Source of the DNA: Cruorifilaria tuberocauda
Taxonomy: Eukaryota > Nematoda > Chromadorea > Rhabditida > Onchocercidae
Reading direction: 5' to 3'
Assembly (NCBI GenBank): GCA_013365365.1
Contig: JABVXU010000001.1
Span: forward strand, 186,001-250,000
Length of the DNA stretch: 64,000 nucleotides
A program made the position numbers and the translations under genes. This document shows, piece after piece, positions 60,007-64,000 of this stretch (position 1 is the first letter of the stretch; every line of letters begins with the position of its first letter). The notes below the pieces were generated by a model. The model worked only from the letters and a program-made list of their open reading frames with translations, was not told where the DNA came from and searched no databases.

Positions 60007-60120
60007 CGAATAAGCGAATTACAGTAGCTGTCAAAGCAGAATTCCGTCTACTCGTCCACCTGGTGCTTAGGGAACTCTTATGGTTAGTTGATGGACCTCT
60101 TTGTGGTCATTACAGTAATC
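60007..60120 (-). CDS. Candidate 5' coding exon (weak)
   Basis: On the minus strand a G+C-richer stretch reads open in a Ser/Arg-rich frame (SSLSTRWTSRRNSALTATVI, then RLFG) and ends at TTCG|GTAATT in phase 1. The 39-nt exon at 58326-58288 (ATTATAG acceptor, AAA|GTAAGG donor) accepts phase 1 and reads QSLRRQKSRKKE; 55925-55861 accepts phase 1 and ends in phase 0, ready for the LysM exon. In OXR1 the LysM is preceded by a basic Ser-rich region, which this would resemble. No start codon or clear acceptor defines the upstream end. Confidence 0.3.
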
Positions 60121-62554
60121 ACTAATCCTTCATTTCATTTTATCTTTCTATCTTTCAAAATATATAAATGCTTCTTAACAACTGAGCATGTTATGAGAGA
60201 AGCGCAGTCGTCAATTTGCATACTTTTGCATGGCTCAATGGTATGTTATTTGTAGCCCATAAATATATAATTAAGTAGCTGCGCATAACTTATCAACCTA
60301 TTTGTTTCATAAAAAGTAAAAAGTTAGTCAACGTGAAGGTTTCTTTAATTTTAGTTAAAAGTAATTATATTTTTATCTTAAATATTCGGTTCTTAGAAAT
60401 AGGATCGAATACATGAGAAAAAATTTGGAATAAGGAAAAATGGAAAACTTGAAATTTTTCAAGTCCGAAATTCTAGCGTATTATCATCCTATTTTCACTT
60501 ATTTATCAATTCATAACTTATTAAATCAGTTTTGTGTTTATGATAAAAACTTATTTTTAATATAAACAAACCATATTCCAGAAATACCATAATTATTCAT
60601 CCTGACAAGTTAGTGTAATAAATTTTATGATTGTTTCTATATATGTCTTTTATCAGTGATAAAAAAAGTTTTGCTTTTATTTATTAAGTAATATAACACA
60701 GACGTATTTCGGTTTTAAGATACAAAACCATGTATCTGAAAATGATTTTGTATCAGTAAACCGTAATCTATCTGTGCTAAATCTATCATCAAATACGAAA
60801 TTGAATTTTCCGGAACATTCCCTATTACTTATTGGAACTTTGTTCGAACTATCTGACAACTACTTGGAAAGAAAAAAGACAAATATAATCCATATTAGCA
60901 CAGAAACTTAATCATTATAGATTTAATCAGAACTTTTTTTTGTAACTCATGCTGCGGTTCGGTTTACGAACAGCGATCGCTGTTTATTGATTACTGCATA
61001 GTTGATAGTTGTTGGATTCAAGAATAAGAATCAGGTAAAACTCTTTAAACTTTATTTCTTCCCTAACTCTAATCAATAATATCTGGATTTAGTTTATAAG
61101 CTTAGGTATGAACAGGTGTAATGCTTTAGATATTAATAAGGATAGAGGTGGAGTTTACCTATATTTTCAGAGGAGTACGGTAGTTTTTTCTCGTACAGTC
61201 CATACTTTTGAGAAATTCATTCATCGGTTTTTTCATACATTGATATCAAATGCTTTAAAATTTGTATTAGTAGTTCAAGTCAAATGATATCAAAAACTAA
61301 CGAGAAGAAATGCGCAATGTACGCATTAGAATCTCTTAGAAATTGGGAACAATTTAAATTTAAATAGGGAAATCCAAAATTTAAATTCTTTCAAATGGAA
61401 CAAACATTTTACAAAATTATAAGCTATAGAACTGTGCAGATTTCAAAATATTTCTTGTATTTCTGAAATTGCACATACTAGTGCTTCTTTTTTCCTTATT
61501 CATTTATAAATTTTTAAAAAACAGCTTTGACAGGTAGGAATTCACAATATTCTGTTCAATCAAACTGTTCCATAATTAGCTCTGCGATTCGGACAATAAG
61601 AATAAGACCAGATTGAGAATTGTTCATTTTTTCAAAAATTTGTGTTATCAAAAATGATTTAGAAGTTGATGAATAAAAAACATACTGCATATCAGTTTTA
61701 TCAATAACGAAATTAGTAGCTTTAGAGGAAAATCTCTTCTCTCTTATCCATAGCTTTCAAATCATTTCTTAATTTGTGATCAGCATTTTATTCAAAAAAC
61801 ATATTATAAAATAAGAATATTGACTGTGAAGAAAATGTTTTCTTTGTAAAAACATTCATGTAACTTTTTAATTTTTTGTACTTCTGACTTTTTAAAAATA
61901 TCTTTTCAAAATCAACAAAATAAGTTAATAGATGAAACAATTTTTTCTCCTTACTAGTACCTTTATGTTTTATTGTCTTTTCCCTAAAACCGATTGTTGC
62001 TTTCTATGCGCTTGTCACTTTTTCATATATTTCTGGATTATCTGAAATTTTTTCGTGGCCGAAGATTAGTTGGTTTATTGATGTCTACCCTATGCATTCA
62101 AGGAAAGTTTTCCTTAGGAATAGAAAGTTTTAACTGCTGAAATCAATAAAAAAAATGATATAAATCAAATTATTTTTAACGAAAGGGGAGCTTTAATTAA
62201 TTTCAAATTATTGCAATTAATAAGTTTCATTCATAAAAAATATTTGAAAACTAGTTTTCGAAATTAGCTGCTAATTTTTTTAATGTCAATTGATCGTCAT
62301 GACAGTAATAGTTAATAAGCAATAAGGACAAACGAATATTTCTACAAATGAATTGTCAAAAATTATTAACTAATTATGGTATTTATAACGATATTTTAAT
62401 TTCTTTAATGATATAACATCGTGTTGGATGACATAAAAAGCCTCTATGTTTATGTTTTAATTATAACAGGCAGCTAGAACTTTCCCTAAAGGATTGATTA
62501 TTGTAATCATTTTATCATTTTCCTATTATCATTCTCCTCTCCTCTTCTATTTCT

Positions 62555-62994
62555 CTACTCTTCTGACTTCCCTACTGACTGATCACTTGATTCCATTCTT
62601 GTTTTGATCGATGCTGAATTTGCTTCTGAAATCGTCGTCACTTCTACATCACTCCCACTTTCTGTTGATAATTGAAGAACGTTTCCCGAACTTTTGCGAT
62701 ATGATGACGATTGCGTTTTTTCCGTTTCAAGAATTCGCGAAACTTTGACCGTTTTTGAGGATGATGTCTGGAATTCACAATTCTTTGGAGATAATTGCGA
62801 TTCTGACACAACTGATTTCCTATGCGCGGATTTTGTTTCAGCTATTTGACCAGTCTGACTTTCGATAGCACTTGATTCCGTTTTCTCCTCTATCATTAGG
62901 CTCTTCTGACCTTTTATACTGAACTGTGTCAAATCCATCTTTTCGCTCTTATATTTTCCTTCCATATGGCTTGTCTTTGAAATTTCGCTAAATT
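62555..62994 (-). CDS. Ser-rich C-terminal exon of an unrecognised gene, partial
   Basis: Last exon of a minus-strand gene: acceptor AAATTGCAG at 62995, phase 1, 145 residues to a TAG at 62555-62557. The translation is Ser/Thr/Glu/Lys-rich and charged (SSSKTVKVSRILETEKTQ), without hydrophobic segments, so it is probably a disordered tail. Its G+C and codon texture stand out from the flanks. I do not recognise the protein. Upstream exons should lie at 63-64 kb and beyond the window. Confidence 0.65.
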
Positions 62995-64000
62995 CTGCAA
63001 TTTATTTCATTAAACCTAAATTTTTTAAATAATTTTTGAAAATTTTGAATTTTAAAGTAATTGTTAAACTGAGAAATTTTTCGATAAGAAAAATTTCAGA
63101 AAGAATTGCTTCCATGAATTTTGTGCTCTTAACAAATTTACAGATTTCGTCTAAGTATTACTCGCAATTACAACCTTGTGTTTTTAATGATTGTTTGTCC
63201 TGAAAATTTTCAAATAATTAGAGAGTACACTTTTTCAATATCAAATTTTCACAAAAGATTTTTCACAGCTAATGGCATTTTTCTAATTTACATAATAATT
63301 ATTCCTAGTATTTCCTACTTAAATGCTAAAGTGCATTTGACGCAATATGCAATGATCACATAAGAAATGAATATTCGAAATATGTAATCTTGGAGAGGTG
63401 ACAAATCGAATTATAAATATTATTAAAACTAATTGCATTAAATCAAAATAAGCAATAAATCAAAATAAAATTGATTCTAATACTTTGCAGTAACAAGAAA
63501 ATTGAGGAATTCCAATTTAACTAGTATGGACTCGAAATAATGAGATAAATAGTAAAAGAATGAAAGGTTTGTTTCTATGCTCTTACTTATTTTTTATACA
63601 GATAATTTTAATTAAAAAAAATTATAAACAGTAATTATTGTACATAAGATTTACTTTCATTATCTTGCTCAGGTCTTTCCTCAAAGTGATTTGTCCAGTT
63701 TTGTTTAATTCTTCAATTAGTTTCTGAAATTGGTTAACATCATTCTTAACTGAATAAATTAGGACAGTATCTGAAATTGAGGGAAGTTTTATAATAACTT
63801 CAGCAAATTGTATGTCAATTTTGAGCAATCTCTTGTGAAATTTTTTTGAAATATTTGATGATACTTTGTAGTTTTATTACTGTAGCTGCTTAAATCATAA
63901 GAAACCCTAGATATTATTTCATTATAATTATGTATGACTAGTATGGTTAGGAAAGTTAAAGTTATGCGCAGTAAGTTGTGATTTGAGTAATTTCATTTTT
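62995..64000 (-). other. Intron(s)/upstream part of the partial gene, with one candidate exon
   Basis: Mostly A+T-rich. A minus-strand stretch 63770-63655 is flanked by AATTTCAG and AAA|GTAAAT and encodes a helical, coiled-coil-like run (VNQFQKLIEELNKTGQ, then KDLSKIMK), phase 1 to phase 0. Its exit phase does not match the acceptor at 62994 directly, so an exon is missing or it is spurious. Confidence 0.35.

Larger units (their letters stand above)
50551..62554. other. 12-kb region upstream of the LysM exon
   Basis: Mostly A+T-rich sequence with no large ORF. It holds three phase-compatible candidate 5' exons (55861-55925, 58288-58326, and one ending at 60007), a G+C-richer island at 55.85-56.06 kb, and several simple repeats. 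ORFs at 52902-53084 and 57313-57573 on the plus strand have no recognisable domain. If the LysM gene starts upstream, this is its first-intron territory; otherwise it is intergenic. Confidence 0.4.

Noticed and set aside
60000..60130. G+C-richer patch considered as an RNA gene (tRNA, SL or snRNA)
   Set aside because: No tRNA A/B boxes or cloverleaf, no Sm site with flanking stems, and no splice-leader sequence could be found.

Overview
The window looks like nuclear DNA of a nematode, most likely a parasitic (filarial-type, clade III) species. It is about two-thirds A+T. Genes are split into many short exons with consensus nematode splice sites (TTTCAG or TTGCAG acceptors, GTAAG-type donors), and the recognisable proteins are nematode or metazoan orthologues. 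There are no bacterial operons, tRNA or rRNA genes, CRISPR arrays or intact transposons. The species is inferred, not proven. Exon models were built by hand: splice sites were joined only where the phases agree and, where possible, where the join matches what I know of the protein family.

Layout. (1) 1-9584, plus strand: the C-terminal 1,278 residues of a HEATR5B/HPO-27 HEAT-repeat trafficking protein, 27 exons, one with a GC-AG intron. (2) 10758-14312, minus, convergent with it: a complete TPR protein of the CNOT10 type (CCR4-NOT complex), 591 aa, 11 exons. (3) 15401-19396, minus: a complete CYP4-like cytochrome P450, 509 aa, 11 exons, with an unusual I-helix. (4) 21402-25841, plus, divergent from the P450: a very long repeat-rich exon (Q/K-rich repeats, then proline-rich repeats) that can be spliced in frame to an F-box module. 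(5) 28007-29685, minus: three phase-matched candidate exons of an unrecognised gene. (6) 30529-50550, minus: a LysM/TLDc protein of the OXR1/NCOA7/LMD-3 family spread over at least 20 kb. It has an 11.4-kb internal intron that contains an alternative first exon for a short, possibly myristoylated TLDc isoform (30529-34672). Further 5' exons may lie at 55.9, 58.3 and 60.0 kb. (7) 62555 to the right edge, minus: the Ser-rich C-terminal exon of another gene that continues out of the window.

The genes do not form a pathway. The set is typical housekeeping (membrane traffic, deadenylation, oxidation-resistance TLDc, P450) plus one fast-evolving, probably lineage-specific repeat/F-box gene. The most interesting points are the dual-promoter TLDc locus, the repeat/F-box fusion, the altered P450 I-helix, and two perfect intronic hairpins.
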